Source: Bacteroidota bacterium (GTDB taxonomy: Bacteria; Bacteroidota; Bacteroidia; AKYH767-A; OLB10). From it: a stretch of 64,000 bases of DNA. Position 1 is the stretch's first letter. Every line of letters begins with the position of its first letter. The DNA is taken from assembly GCA_016713445.1 (NCBI GenBank), contig JADJPB010000010.1, positions 117,798 through 181,797 of the forward strand, given 5' to 3'. The translations under genes were made by a program, and so were the position numbers. The notes below the pieces were generated by a model. The model saw only the letters and a program-made list of their open reading frames with translations, had not been told where the DNA came from and ran no database searches. Below, piece by piece: positions 9,474-18,629 of this stretch.

Positions 9474-9905
9474 TTATGGGAACTTGGGATGAAATTCTTG
9501 GCAGAGCGTTTCCATCTTTTCTTTATCGAGGGGCTTATTAACAAAACGATTAACAAATGGATTTGCTTTCGCTCTCTCGATGTCTTCTGCATCAAGAGAA
9601 GTAGACAACATAACAATGGTACATTTCGCTTTAGTTGTTTGGCTTAATTTTTTAAATTCTTCTAAGAAACCGAAGCCATCCATTTCGGGCATTCGAATAT
9701 CTAGAAAAATAAACTCCGGGAGTTCCTCCGGCGTGCTCTCTATAGACTGAAGATATAATAAAGCATTTGTTGCCGACTCTTGAACAACAATTTCATGTGA
9801 AAATTTATATTTCTCAATCATTCTTTTTGCGACATAACGATCGGTCTCGCTATCATCAATGACGAGTACTTTTTTAAAGATCCTATTTTCGGAAGAGGTC
9901 TCCAT
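9474..9905 (-). CDS. CheY-like single-domain response regulator
   Basis: 143 aa receiver domain with no output domain. The acidic pair is in LVIDDSETDRYVAKRM, the phosphoacceptor Asp is in FLDIRMPEMDGFGFLEEF, the conserved Ser/Thr is in VMLSTS, and the switch Lys is in VNKPLDKEKM. It resembles the Rcp1-type regulators common in Bacteroidota. It starts 5 bp after the histidine kinase stop on the same strand, so the two almost certainly form a two-component pair. With no DNA-binding domain it likely acts by protein contact or as a phosphorelay step. Confidence 0.92.
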   Translation of the reverse strand: METSSENRIFKKVLVIDDSETDRYVAKRMIEKYKFSHEIVVQESATNALLYLQSIESTPEELPEFIFLDIRMPEMDGFGFLEEFKKLSQTTKAKCTIVMLSTSLDAEDIERAKANPFVNRFVNKPLDKEKMETLCQEFHPKFP

Positions 9906-9910
9906 GAATA

Positions 9911-12321
9911 TTAATTATTGGGTATCCTAATTTTAAATGTACTTCCTTGCCCGGGTTCTGAGTCTACGGCAATTTTTCCATGTAATTTTTCCACCGTTTC
10001 CTTAACAATATAAAGACCCAAACCAGATCCTACAGAAACATTGGAAACCCTGTAAAACATATCAAAAACTTTTGGTTGTACATCTTTGCTCATTCCAATT
10101 CCATTATCGCGTACTACAATATCGGTCTCAGTATCGGAGGTATCAATCTTTATATCAACGAAGGGGTTAGGCAATTGAGCGTTCTGATAACGAATCGCAT
10201 TCGATACTAAATTGTTTAAAATAATGCTAAGTCGACTTTTGTCGCTTTTCATTTTAAATGAATCATTTATCTGAATGTTAATATCTACTATCCGGTTAGA
10301 GCCCCCATGTATTTCAAATTTTGCGTAATATCGGAAAGCATTTCCTTAAAGTCAATCTCTTCTTTCTTTATTTCCAATCGAGCGTTTCTGGAGTAGTCCA
10401 AGATGTCTGAAATGAATCCGTCCAGTTTCTTAATATTATTCTTAAGCATATTCAGGTGTGTCAACATCATTTCATCGGTAGTATCGTCTTCACTAATTTC
10501 AATCACACCAAGCATAGAGCTTAAGGGTGCGCGTAGGTCATGAGAAACACTGTATACAAATTTGTCTAACTCTGAATTCGTTTTCTTTAATTCTTGGATG
10601 CTTTTCTCCAGTTTTTGCTCGGCCTTCTTACGTTCTGTAATATCTTGTATTGTTCCCAAAAGTCTCAAAGGATATCCATTTTCATCTCCCGAACATCGGC
10701 CTACGGACAGAATATTTTTTACGCGTCCATTCGGCATCAACAATCTTGCTTCAAACTGATAGCCTTTTTGGGCTTGGATCACATTCATGAAGGCCTCGGT
10801 CACCAATGCTCGATCTTCTGGATGAAAATACAATAATTGTTCCCCAACAGGTATATTAAAATCTTTTTCTTCCCGCTCTAAAATTTTATAAAATTCGTTT
10901 GTATGCGTTGTTTTTCCGGTTTTAAAATCTAAAATCCAGGTACCAAGTTGAGCTACTTCCTGCGACTCACGTAATTGATCAATCTTAATTTCTAATTGTT
11001 CATTTGCTACAATTGTTTGTGCTTCTGCCACATTTCGTTCTGTAACATCGCGTAAAAAAGTTCGAACGCCTACCACCGTATTGTTTTTTATTTTGGGAAC
11101 AACATTCCCTTCTAAAATTACTTTTTTATTTGATTTAGTTACAAAAATAGTTTTCACATTATTAATTTTTTCGCCGCTCAAAACGCGTTGAAACGTCCCC
11201 ACACAATCCGCCAAATGATCTTCACAAATAATATCAAATATTTTCATTTTGCTGAGTTCATCCTCAGAATACTCCATGGTTCGTAACCAGGATGCATTTA
11301 CAAAATCAAAGGAGCCATCCAGATTTAAACTTTGAATTAAGTCATTACTCGATTGGATTATTTCCCTAAAATTTTCCTCGCTTTCACGAGTTCTAATTTC
11401 TGAATTCTTTTTTTCGGTGATGTCAATTCTGATCGTTACGTATTGATAAATTTCTCCACTATCATTAATGAAAGGAACTATGGTTTGATCTACCCAATAT
11501 TCAGATCCATCCTTTGCTAGCTTTCGAACTTCTCCGCGCCAAACTTTTCCTGCTTCCACTACTTCATTTTGTAGAGAAATATCTTCATCATTTTCACCAT
11601 TAAAATTAGTAAAACGATGATGTTTTCCGATGAGCTCTTCCTGTGAATATTTCGAAATCCGACAAAGGTTTTCGTTGGCATAAGTTATTATTCCTTCGTA
11701 ATTAGTAATAGAAACAATGAGGGATTGATCGAGCGCCTTTCTATAGTCCGATGTTTCTTTTTGACTTTTCTGTAAGTGTTGTTCTATTTTAATTCTGGAA
11801 GTTACATCACGCAAATTGCCTTCGTTGTATAGAATTTTTCCGTTGTCATCGGTAACATATTTCCCGCGATCTTCGACCCAAATTTCAGAACCATCTTTTC
11901 GCTTCAAGCGATAAATTGATGTCCCGTCTTCTCCTACTTGATCGACAACGTCACGCTCACTTTCATCAAAATATAAATCCTTTTTAATGTCTATCGATAA
12001 AAGTTCTTCTTTGCTGTTATACCCAAGCATCTTTACCAAGCCCGGGTTTACATCTATAAACTTACCTTCTACTGTGCTTTTATAAATGCCGTCCACCATT
12101 TGATCAAAAAGTAATTTGTATTGATCGTTTTCGCTGGCAAGTCGGCTTAAGCCCTTTGCAATTGCTTTATATTTTAACAATTCAATTTCCTGTTGTTGGG
12201 CCTTTTCTTCGAAAGTAGAATAGGTGTTGTCGACTAATAATAACAATTTATCAATAGCTTCTATTTCCTCGCTCTTTACTCCGACCACAACACACTGTTC
12301 CTTTAAAATTTTACTTCTCAT
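9911..12321 (-). CDS. Soluble multi-PAS sensor histidine kinase (one-base frameshift)
   Basis: About 803 aa once one base is restored. After a helical N-terminus there are at least four PAS/PAC units (for example FDQMVDGIYKSTVEGKFIDV, then repeats ending in RDVTSRI, RIDITEKK, RDVTERN and QDITERKK). Next comes a HisKA domain with the phosphorylated His in VYSVSHDLRAPLSSMLG, and a HATPase with NNLVSNAIRYQ, VVRDNGIGM and GSGLGLYIVKE. There are no transmembrane segments, so it senses a cytosolic signal. The frame breaks at a plus-strand C5 run (10302-10306). One extra base there gives NLKYMGGSNRIVDINIQIND and joins both halves. Total length plus one base is divisible by three. The response regulator follows directly. 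Confidence 0.88.
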
Positions 12322-12568
12322 TTACGCTTCAATTTCATCTTCTTGATTAACTATTGAAACGAATTGTATAGCTGTAAGTTTCTTTTTAATTACACACGAT
12401 ATAATCCCTATAAAGATTTTTGAAATTTTTCCCTATGGTTTTGTTTATGAGTAATTTAAGGCGAGTTTTACCCCCTTTTCCCAAAGATTAATGCGATGCG
12501 ACAGATATCCCTAAAAATAGGGGTTTATGAAACTGTTTTTATCCCTTAAATAGCTAAATTTTTTCTCA

Positions 12569-13258
12569 TCAAATGATATTGCTAAGCCTATCTATGTCCT
12601 TAAAAACAACATCCTTTCTATCATAACTTATCAACTTTGCTTCTTCAAGCTCATTTAATAACTGGGTAACCGTTTGTCGTGTTGAACAAATTACACCTGC
12701 TATGTCCTGATGGGTTAAATAGTTTTTTAGGAAAATTTCATTTCCAATTTTTTCACCTTCTCGTTCAGCCCAGTCCACTAAGAAGGTGATAAGTCGTGTT
12801 TTCACATCTTTAAAAAAAAGATTGTTATAACTATTCTTCAGCTTTTTAAACTTGAATCCGACCAACTTGGTGTACTTAAGCGCAATGTCCGGATTATTTT
12901 CAAGTACATATGCAAAATCTGCAAGTCGGAAGGAACAAATAATAACGTCTTTGGAAAGTGCTTGTGCGTATTCGGAGCCACCCTTACCTTGATCCAAACT
13001 GATCTCTCCAAAAAGATCGCCTTGCATTAACAACTCCTTTACCACTTCGTTTCCTTTGCCGTCGTTCTCGCAAATTTTAATTGCTCCTTTTTTTAAAATA
13101 AAAATTCGTTTTTCGGGTTCGTCAGCAAAGTAAATGATCTCCCCCTTTTCCGCTCTTTTATAACGAGTCATGATGCACAAATCATCAATCTGTGCGTTTG
13201 ATAAAACGGAAAAAAGTTTGTGATTTCTTAAATACCAATATTGTGTTTCCTGACTCAT
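12569..13258 (-). CDS. Crp/Fnr family transcriptional regulator
   Basis: 229 aa from the ATG at 13258; a longer reading to 13303 would overlap the upstream gene more and adds no domain. The N-terminal cyclic-nucleotide-binding fold (LFSVLSNAQIDDLCIMTRYK ... LLMQGDLFGEISLD) is followed by a winged HTH (LTHQDIAGVICSTRQTVTQL). No FNR-type cysteine cluster is visible, so oxygen sensing by an iron-sulfur cluster is unlikely. Its ATG overlaps the LysE gene stop as ATGA, which indicates translational coupling. It is the last gene of an eight-gene operon and may regulate that operon; this is inference. Confidence 0.88.
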   Translation of the reverse strand: MSQETQYWYLRNHKLFSVLSNAQIDDLCIMTRYKRAEKGEIIYFADEPEKRIFILKKGAIKICENDGKGNEVVKELLMQGDLFGEISLDQGKGGSEYAQALSKDVIICSFRLADFAYVLENNPDIALKYTKLVGFKFKKLKNSYNNLFFKDVKTRLITFLVDWAEREGEKIGNEIFLKNYLTHQDIAGVICSTRQTVTQLLNELEEAKLISYDRKDVVFKDIDRLSNII

Positions 13259-13878
13259 CCTATGAGTAGACGGACTAATTCTACAAAAGCTAAAATAATA
13301 CAAATTATTCCAAGAAGCTTATTTATTTTTCCTTTTAAGGTTCTCTCGAGTTGTTCTTTGTATTTAACAGTAAAAAATGCGACCATTAAAAGCAGTAAAA
13401 GTGCTCCAACAGCAGTCCCTATTACAAAAGCTATTTGAACGCTTGGGTTTTTTAATTTTATATATCCGCGCTGCACCACTTGTTGTACCCAAATTAACCA
13501 AAATGGAATGAGTAATGGGTTTACTAATCCTATCATAAATCCATTTTTAAAATCATTACTTTTCAATGAATGCGATGCTTCTTCTTTCGCCTTTTTTCTA
13601 TAAAGATAGACACCCGCCAAGAACAACAATGGAATAAAAAGAAAGCTTAAAACTTCTTTTATATAAATATATTCTGCAGCTTTTAAATATAAAAATATTG
13701 CTATTGAAGAATAAATTAATTCCGGTACAACGCCACCAATCGCCATTCTTATGGCTGCTGATTTTGAACGATGGTATCCTGTATAAAGTATGCCCATGTT
13801 TAATAAACCGGGTTGTAGAGATCCAAGGAAGCTTATGAGCGTTGCAAGAAAAAAAGAGATGAAAATTTCACTTTCCAT
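13255..13878 (-). CDS. LysE-type amino-acid exporter family protein
   Basis: 207 aa with six hydrophobic segments. The N-terminal helix FISFFLATLISFLGSLQPGLL with a conserved-type PG turn and the segment NGFMIGLVNPLLIPFWLIWV, with the NP pair, are typical of the LysE/RhtB exporter superfamily. Members export amino acids or related small molecules across the inner membrane. Its start overlaps the end of the ATP-grasp gene by 11 bp. The pairing suggests export of the ligase product, but the substrate cannot be read from sequence. Confidence 0.75.
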   Translation of the reverse strand: MESEIFISFFLATLISFLGSLQPGLLNMGILYTGYHRSKSAAIRMAIGGVVPELIYSSIAIFLYLKAAEYIYIKEVLSFLFIPLLFLAGVYLYRKKAKEEASHSLKSNDFKNGFMIGLVNPLLIPFWLIWVQQVVQRGYIKLKNPSVQIAFVIGTAVGALLLLLMVAFFTVKYKEQLERTLKGKINKLLGIICIILAFVELVRLLIG

Positions 13879-14953
13879 ACTTACGTTTCATTTTAAAATG
13901 TTGTAAAATTGTTTTTACAACATCAGTAATGGCCATGTACTTTTCTCCTCTGCGATTATTTTCAATGGCGATTTCGTTTACAATTTTCATGTTGTGAAAA
14001 ATAGCAGCGTAAGCCTTCCAAAGCGTCATTCCTTCTCCGTAAATATGCGCCGGTTCGCTGGTAGTTCCATTTACTTCCAGAATTTTTATGTTCTTTCCTT
14101 GATACAAATCATCCAGCGACTTTACCTTTAAATCAAATCTTCCAAAATAAAATCCATTCATGGTGGATGCAATTTCATCGAATACCGTTACCAGTTTTTC
14201 ATTGATGAGATTTTCTCCATTGATGAATCGCGTGCCTTTGCAATGATTGCCCACAGGTTCTAGCAATAATTTTTGTCCTGAAAGTGGAACAATACTTAAT
14301 AACGCTGATTTTTCTTTGCGGAATCGTTTAATTTGAAAACGATAGCGGTCTTTTTGTTTCATCAATTCTTCCACAGTAGATTGTCCGTCGCCTTCCACAA
14401 TCATAAATTCTTTTTCCACGATGGAGGTTATTCCGGATTTTCCGCTTGGGTAGCGATAATATAAAATCCCCAACTCAATGGTATAATCTACAAACTCCTG
14501 AATTACTATTTCACCAGGACAAAACGTTAAATACTTATTTAACTCTTGATGATTATTTATTTTCTTCACCATAAAGCCCATCTCTCCTTTGTCAGGTTTA
14601 CAGATGAAAGGAAAAGAAATCCCCTCCGCTTCTATTTTTTGAAGGATTTCGTCGCCGGAAAATGTGGAATTTACTAAGATTGATTGGGGTTTGTACTGAT
14701 TACTTACAATATTCAAAATATTCATTTTCGATTCACCAAAAAATCCACCTAATTCTATCGAAGGATTGGTAGCTGTAAAATAAACAAGTGTGCGGGCGCG
14801 AATACTAAGTATCAACCAATAAAAAACACTGGGGGAAAAAAGCAACTGAAATGGCCAATATTCATAATTCAAAACACGAACTAACCATAAGGGATGTTGT
14901 GGAAAAATGGCAGTTCTTTTTCCTTCTGCTAGAACGGGTGATTGAACATTCAT
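13868..14953 (-). CDS. ATP-grasp ligase, D-Ala-D-Ala-ligase-like
   Basis: 361 aa. Residues 1-75 contain a hydrophobic stretch (PFQLLFSPSVFYWLILSIRA) suggesting membrane contact. The ATP-grasp fold follows: the nucleotide-binding Lys in FPFICKPDKGEMGF, a hinge at IVIQEFVDYTIELGILYYRY, and the metal-binding acidic residues in FYFGRFDLKVK and KILEVNGTTSEP. Such enzymes activate a carboxylate as acyl-phosphate and join it to an amine. It is too divergent to be the housekeeping Ddl. It is abutted by NRDE upstream and LysE downstream with no gap, which suggests a small amide-bond metabolite that is made and then exported. Product unknown. Confidence 0.8.
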   Translation of the reverse strand: MNVQSPVLAEGKRTAIFPQHPLWLVRVLNYEYWPFQLLFSPSVFYWLILSIRARTLVYFTATNPSIELGGFFGESKMNILNIVSNQYKPQSILVNSTFSGDEILQKIEAEGISFPFICKPDKGEMGFMVKKINNHQELNKYLTFCPGEIVIQEFVDYTIELGILYYRYPSGKSGITSIVEKEFMIVEGDGQSTVEELMKQKDRYRFQIKRFRKEKSALLSIVPLSGQKLLLEPVGNHCKGTRFINGENLINEKLVTVFDEIASTMNGFYFGRFDLKVKSLDDLYQGKNIKILEVNGTTSEPAHIYGEGMTLWKAYAAIFHNMKIVNEIAIENNRRGEKYMAITDVVKTILQHFKMKRKYGK

Positions 14954-15670
14954 CTAGAGAATTCGTATTTTATATTCCTGGTCATTGATTAAGTCAACGT
15001 ATTGCATGGTCGTTTCTCTTTGACTTTTAAAAACAGACGTAATGCTTACGGTTCTTACTACATTGTTTCTATTCATGAGCACATTCGTAGCAGGATCTCC
15101 TGCTCCTGCAAATCGATGAAAATCGGTGATTTCATTTCTTTGAACTATTGGATGATTTTGCAACCACTTTGCAAACCACTCTCTCCGAGCTTCAATTACT
15201 TGCGGTTCATACAGCGTTACGGACGACCAAATATTTTCTTGGGAATCGTCTTTCTTTTCCAGATGAATTTTATCTCCGTCCCATACTAGTTGATATAAAT
15301 CGATTTTTTCTTTTTCGTCTACGATTATCAACGTAAACGGTTCGATATTGTTGAAATCATACTCTTTGGAAAAAGTTTGGACATCACTAAAATGAAAAAA
15401 ATCAAGTAGCACTTGCCCTCTACTCCATTTATAATTCTCCTTCCTATCGTGCTTTTTATAGGCGCCGTTTAAAAGGCATAAAGTAAATTGATGGTGGGAT
15501 GTAATTATCCATGTTCCGCCGGCTTGCTGATCTTTTGGAAAAAATACTGGAGTATTATTTAAAAAATACTTACTCGGTGGCAATGCTGATTTTCGAACCG
15601 TCTTTTCATCTCGGTTTGAAGTCAAAATGAATCCACCACCTTCTAAAGGCAAATACGTTACTGTGCACAT
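14954..15670 (-). CDS. NRDE (TANGO2-like) family protein
   Basis: 238 aa. It starts MCTVTYLP and has TSNRDEKTVRKSA near residue 18, the NRDE signature. Family members have an Ntn-hydrolase-like fold in which Cys2 would be the N-terminal nucleophile after Met removal; Cys2 is present here. Length fits. Ntn hydrolases commonly cleave or transfer amide bonds, which is notable beside an ATP-grasp amide ligase. Its start overlaps the DinB gene end by 13 bp and its stop directly abuts the ATP-grasp ATG. Function in bacteria is not established. Confidence 0.87.
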   Translation of the reverse strand: MCTVTYLPLEGGGFILTSNRDEKTVRKSALPPSKYFLNNTPVFFPKDQQAGGTWIITSHHQFTLCLLNGAYKKHDRKENYKWSRGQVLLDFFHFSDVQTFSKEYDFNNIEPFTLIIVDEKEKIDLYQLVWDGDKIHLEKKDDSQENIWSSVTLYEPQVIEARREWFAKWLQNHPIVQRNEITDFHRFAGAGDPATNVLMNRNNVVRTVSITSVFKSQRETTMQYVDLINDQEYKIRIL

Positions 15671-16164
15671 GTGGCATTATATCTTAAAGTGGAAGGGGCT
15701 ACTCCAAATGATTTGTCCAATAGTATTTCCTCGAATTCATTTTCTACAGCCATTTTTATAATCGCCATGTGATGAATAGTGTGCTCTATATTGTAGGCTA
15801 ACTCTCTTTTGTAAGATGAGTTAACTTTCTCGTTCATGTGATCGTCCACGGAATAGTCAACGATCAACTGAATAGGTTTGTCGGATTTACTTTCACACTC
15901 CGACATGATTTGCATTAACTTATTAATTGCATAACTCGACTCGGTTTCTATTCGCTGGTCTCTTTTGCGATCGTCGTAATTCACAATTCCCGATTCATAC
16001 CCGTTTAAAAGTTGGTCGTACAGTTCGATGATGTGTCGAATGTGTTTACCAATAGTGTTTCCAGATAAGATGGGTAGCGGTCTTGCATAATGTTCGTCGT
16101 CCAGCATATCAATAAGTGCTACTAGTTGCTGTAAAACTTGCGCAGACGAATCTTTTATTTCCAT
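15658..16164 (-). CDS. DinB/YfiT-like four-helix protein
   Basis: 168 aa. The helical bundle carries the metal-ligand histidines expected of the family in IGKHIRHIIELYDQLL (about residue 40) and YNIEHTIHHMAIIKMA (about residue 130), plus NYDDRKRDQRI between them. Characterised DinB/YfiT-superfamily proteins include low-molecular-weight-thiol transferases, such as bacillithiol and mycothiol-dependent enzymes; others have no known activity. It lies 3 bp after the barrel protein gene and overlaps NRDE. Confidence 0.8.
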   Translation of the reverse strand: MEIKDSSAQVLQQLVALIDMLDDEHYARPLPILSGNTIGKHIRHIIELYDQLLNGYESGIVNYDDRKRDQRIETESSYAINKLMQIMSECESKSDKPIQLIVDYSVDDHMNEKVNSSYKRELAYNIEHTIHHMAIIKMAVENEFEEILLDKSFGVAPSTLRYNATCAQ

Positions 16165-16167
16165 GGG

Positions 16168-17103
16168 TTAATTAAAATTTATATAATATCCTAGATTAAA
16201 AACTAAACTTCTGGTAAGACCATCTGCTCTTACTTCGCGAACAACAACTGGAAAACCGAGTTGTGCGCGCAGCGACGATTTTTTTCCGATTTCATAGTTA
16301 GCATTTCCTACGATATTTAAAGTGACGCCATCCGATCCTTTGATGTCTTGATGAACAAAATTTTCGTCTAACGCTTGATCTTTATTTAATCTGTAGATCG
16401 CCAACACTCCCGGAGCTATTTTCACTTTATTCATGTCGAAATGATATTCCAATTTAAATGAGGCATCGTTTCCGCGAATAAATCCATCCGATTCAAAATA
16501 TTTTTGAGCATCTGCATTATCAGACCACATGGCTCTCGTAAATCGATTTTTATTTCCATTGTCAAGAACATGTTGATAACCGATAGTTGCTTGAAAATTA
16601 TTCATTCGGTGACTTATTCCGCCAAGAAAATCGAATGTTCCGAGTCCTACTTGATAAGGCATAGGCAAAGACCTATTTTTATCTTGCTTGTTTGATTCGC
16701 TCAGCGGAATTTTTACGCCGGCATAAAGTGAGGTGTTTGAAGTTGCGTTTTTGTTTAATTCAAAATTTAGTCCGGTTACGATGTCGCCGATACCCGATAC
16801 ATCTCCCAGGTTTCCGCTTATCGACATAAAAGGAATTCGTGCTTGCCACGATAAATTTTTGAGGATCCCTATGTTTAATTCAGGGATCACTTGTAATACA
16901 GTAGTACCTTGCTCGCCCATTCCGAAAGATGTGGTGAGTGAAACAGACGAAGCTGCTCGTTCTACATCACTGCTATCGTAGCCAGCTACGTGTGATGATC
17001 CCACAGAGCAAACTCCGGCATCGCTACAGCCTTGCGCATTTAACTTCGAATTGGAAAGGGCTGATAAAATTACCAGTGTTAATATCGTTGTATTTTTCAT
17101 CAT
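16168..17103 (-). CDS. Outer-membrane beta-barrel protein (transporter-like)
   Basis: 311 aa. A signal peptide ending ...SNSKLNAQG is followed by a short Cys-containing segment (CSDAGVCSVG). Alternating amphipathic strands then run to the C-terminus (VVREVRADGLTRSLVFNLGY, terminal YYINFN), the pattern of outer-membrane barrels of the MetA-pathway or phenol-degradation transporter type. Two ATGs occur in tandem; either could be used. It is 3 bp after DoxX and 3 bp before DinB. Substrate unknown. Confidence 0.68.
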   Translation of the reverse strand: MMKNTTILTLVILSALSNSKLNAQGCSDAGVCSVGSSHVAGYDSSDVERAASSVSLTTSFGMGEQGTTVLQVIPELNIGILKNLSWQARIPFMSISGNLGDVSGIGDIVTGLNFELNKNATSNTSLYAGVKIPLSESNKQDKNRSLPMPYQVGLGTFDFLGGISHRMNNFQATIGYQHVLDNGNKNRFTRAMWSDNADAQKYFESDGFIRGNDASFKLEYHFDMNKVKIAPGVLAIYRLNKDQALDENFVHQDIKGSDGVTLNIVGNANYEIGKKSSLRAQLGFPVVVREVRADGLTRSLVFNLGYYINFN

Positions 17104-17106
17104 AAT

Positions 17107-17502
17107 TTATTTTCCTTTATTAAATAACGCCATTGGAGCTTGCCTATTTCTAATTAATAAATATCCTGCACATAAAAGTACTAAACATGCATATATAAAC
17201 AACTGTCCGCCGTCGTTCATTACTTCAATGCCCAGTTTTGTGAAATGAAAAAATATTGCGCCGCTCATTAATCCAATAGCACCTAAAGCACCCAACCATG
17301 TTGTTCTTGGTATTAGTATTAAAATAGAGGCTATCAATTCGCCTACACCTGTTCCAATTCTTCCGAGCGGCTCTAATCCGAGTGTAGAAAAAATATATAC
17401 GGACTCCGGGCTCGCTGTAAATTTAAAGAAGAGTGTTTGTATCATGAGAAAGGCTGCTATACCTTTGGTAATAACATCTAAATACTTCAGATAGTTTTTC
17501 AT
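17107..17502 (-). CDS. DoxX family membrane protein
   Basis: 131 aa with four predicted transmembrane helices (for example ITKGIAAFLMIQTLFFKFTA, IGTGVGELIASILILIP, ALGAIGLMSGAIFFHF, LFIYACLVLLCAGYLLI). The first helix ends in the LFFKF.G/A pattern common to DoxX-like proteins. The family includes quinone-linked oxidoreductase subunits, but most members are uncharacterised. It lies between the YHS protein and the barrel protein in the same operon with gaps of 10 and 3 bp. Confidence 0.85.
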   Translation of the reverse strand: MKNYLKYLDVITKGIAAFLMIQTLFFKFTASPESVYIFSTLGLEPLGRIGTGVGELIASILILIPRTTWLGALGAIGLMSGAIFFHFTKLGIEVMNDGGQLFIYACLVLLCAGYLLIRNRQAPMALFNKGK

Positions 17503-17512
17503 TTTTTCGTAA

Positions 17513-17965
17513 TTATTTTATTCCAATTTTTGTCTGCATTCTTTTTAATTCCGCTTCCATTTTATTCCATGACTTTAAGGTATTGGTGAAATAAAAATTG
17601 TAGAACAAATACGTTTTTCCATCTATAATTTTAAATGTCTTTGGATCCACCTCCACCTTTTCACCTGTATTTCCCATGGCATAAGCACACCACCCACCAT
17701 AAACTGGTTCATACGTGTTTGGTGATTGTTTAAATAATTCCAGATTCTCTTTTGTTGAAAAGCGGTAGTTGATTCCTTTATAACTCGCCGTTAATTCTTT
17801 TTTACCCTCTAAAGCTTTATTGGATTTAATATAAGCAACCGGATCGTATCCTTGAATGGCTATATTATTTTCGATATTAAAATGTGATTTACGCTCTTGA
17901 TCTGTCTGAGCTGTACTCATTGTGTACACGATCGAGAGTAAAATAAATAGAATTGTCTTTTTCAT
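17513..17965 (-). CDS. YHS domain-containing exported protein
   Basis: 150 aa from the ATG at 17965, chosen because the signal peptide then begins MKKTILFILLSIVYTMSTAQ; a start at 18001 only adds a charged leader. The core has NIAIQGYDPVAYIKSNKA, then YKGINYRFSTKENLELF and YEPVYGGWCAYAMGNTG, the typical secreted YHS layout with a conserved Cys in GGWCAYAM. YHS domains are often tied to metal handling. It is the first gene of the eight-gene operon and probably follows the operon promoter in the 18.0-18.6 kb spacer. Confidence 0.88.
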   Translation of the reverse strand: MKKTILFILLSIVYTMSTAQTDQERKSHFNIENNIAIQGYDPVAYIKSNKALEGKKELTASYKGINYRFSTKENLELFKQSPNTYEPVYGGWCAYAMGNTGEKVEVDPKTFKIIDGKTYLFYNFYFTNTLKSWNKMEAELKRMQTKIGIK

Positions 17966-18001
17966 GGCTTTAAATTCGGGTGCAAGGTCGGTAGGATCCA
18001 T

Positions 18002-18629
18002 TGAAAAAATGTCGGGTTGCCGACATTCACGTTGATTTTTATTAAAAGCTGTGGACGTATTAATAATTTCCGTCTCCGTTTATTCAGTATTCAACTTCTC
18101 TTCAACATTTCAATCACCATTTTCTATGCTTACACTTGCTCGGTAAGTGTTAACTTCACTCTCCTTACAAACATATGTTTTATTGCGAATTTTAAGTTCG
18201 CGCGTTGCTTTTTTCTATTAACTCGTTAGATTTATCTGTTGTGAAAACTGTTTTTGTTTGTGACTAGATAGTATGTGTTCACAATTGTTATTTGTGCATT
18301 AATGGGTAACACCGAACGGCTTTGTTCTTTTATTCACTATAACTTGTTCTTAATCAAGTGTTTAACCCTGTCTGTTAATTTAATTCTTATCTCTAATTCA
18401 TGTTGCTTAGATTGAGGGTATATTTACATATTGCAAAAAAATTGTGTCTTTTTATAAAGGCAGTTATTGTTGCGGCGGGCTGGTTTGTTTGAGCTCTATT
18501 TATTTTCTTGTATTCTTTGCCCATAATGGCTGTCTGCGAAATCAAGTTTTATTGGTTTTGAGTTCAAAATTTTCTACATTCGTATATTAGTTCATCTTGT
18601 TTTATTTGACTCTTTAATAATTCATCACT
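18002..18629. other. 628 bp intergenic spacer, divergent promoters expected
   Basis: The spacer lies between the divergent YHS operon and the giant T9SS gene. It is T-rich on the plus strand and has no convincing ORF, tRNA or hairpin terminator. It must hold promoters for both sides. I do not see a clean TTG-N19-TAnnTTTG pair. Confidence 0.6.

Noticed and set aside
10302..10306. Programmed ribosomal frameshift in the kinase gene
   Set aside because: No slippery heptamer or downstream structure is evident, and similar breaks occur in unrelated genes, so base-call error is simpler.
18017..18229. 70-codon frame upstream of the giant gene
   Set aside because: Cys/Phe-rich product with no family likeness, in a T-rich divergent promoter region.
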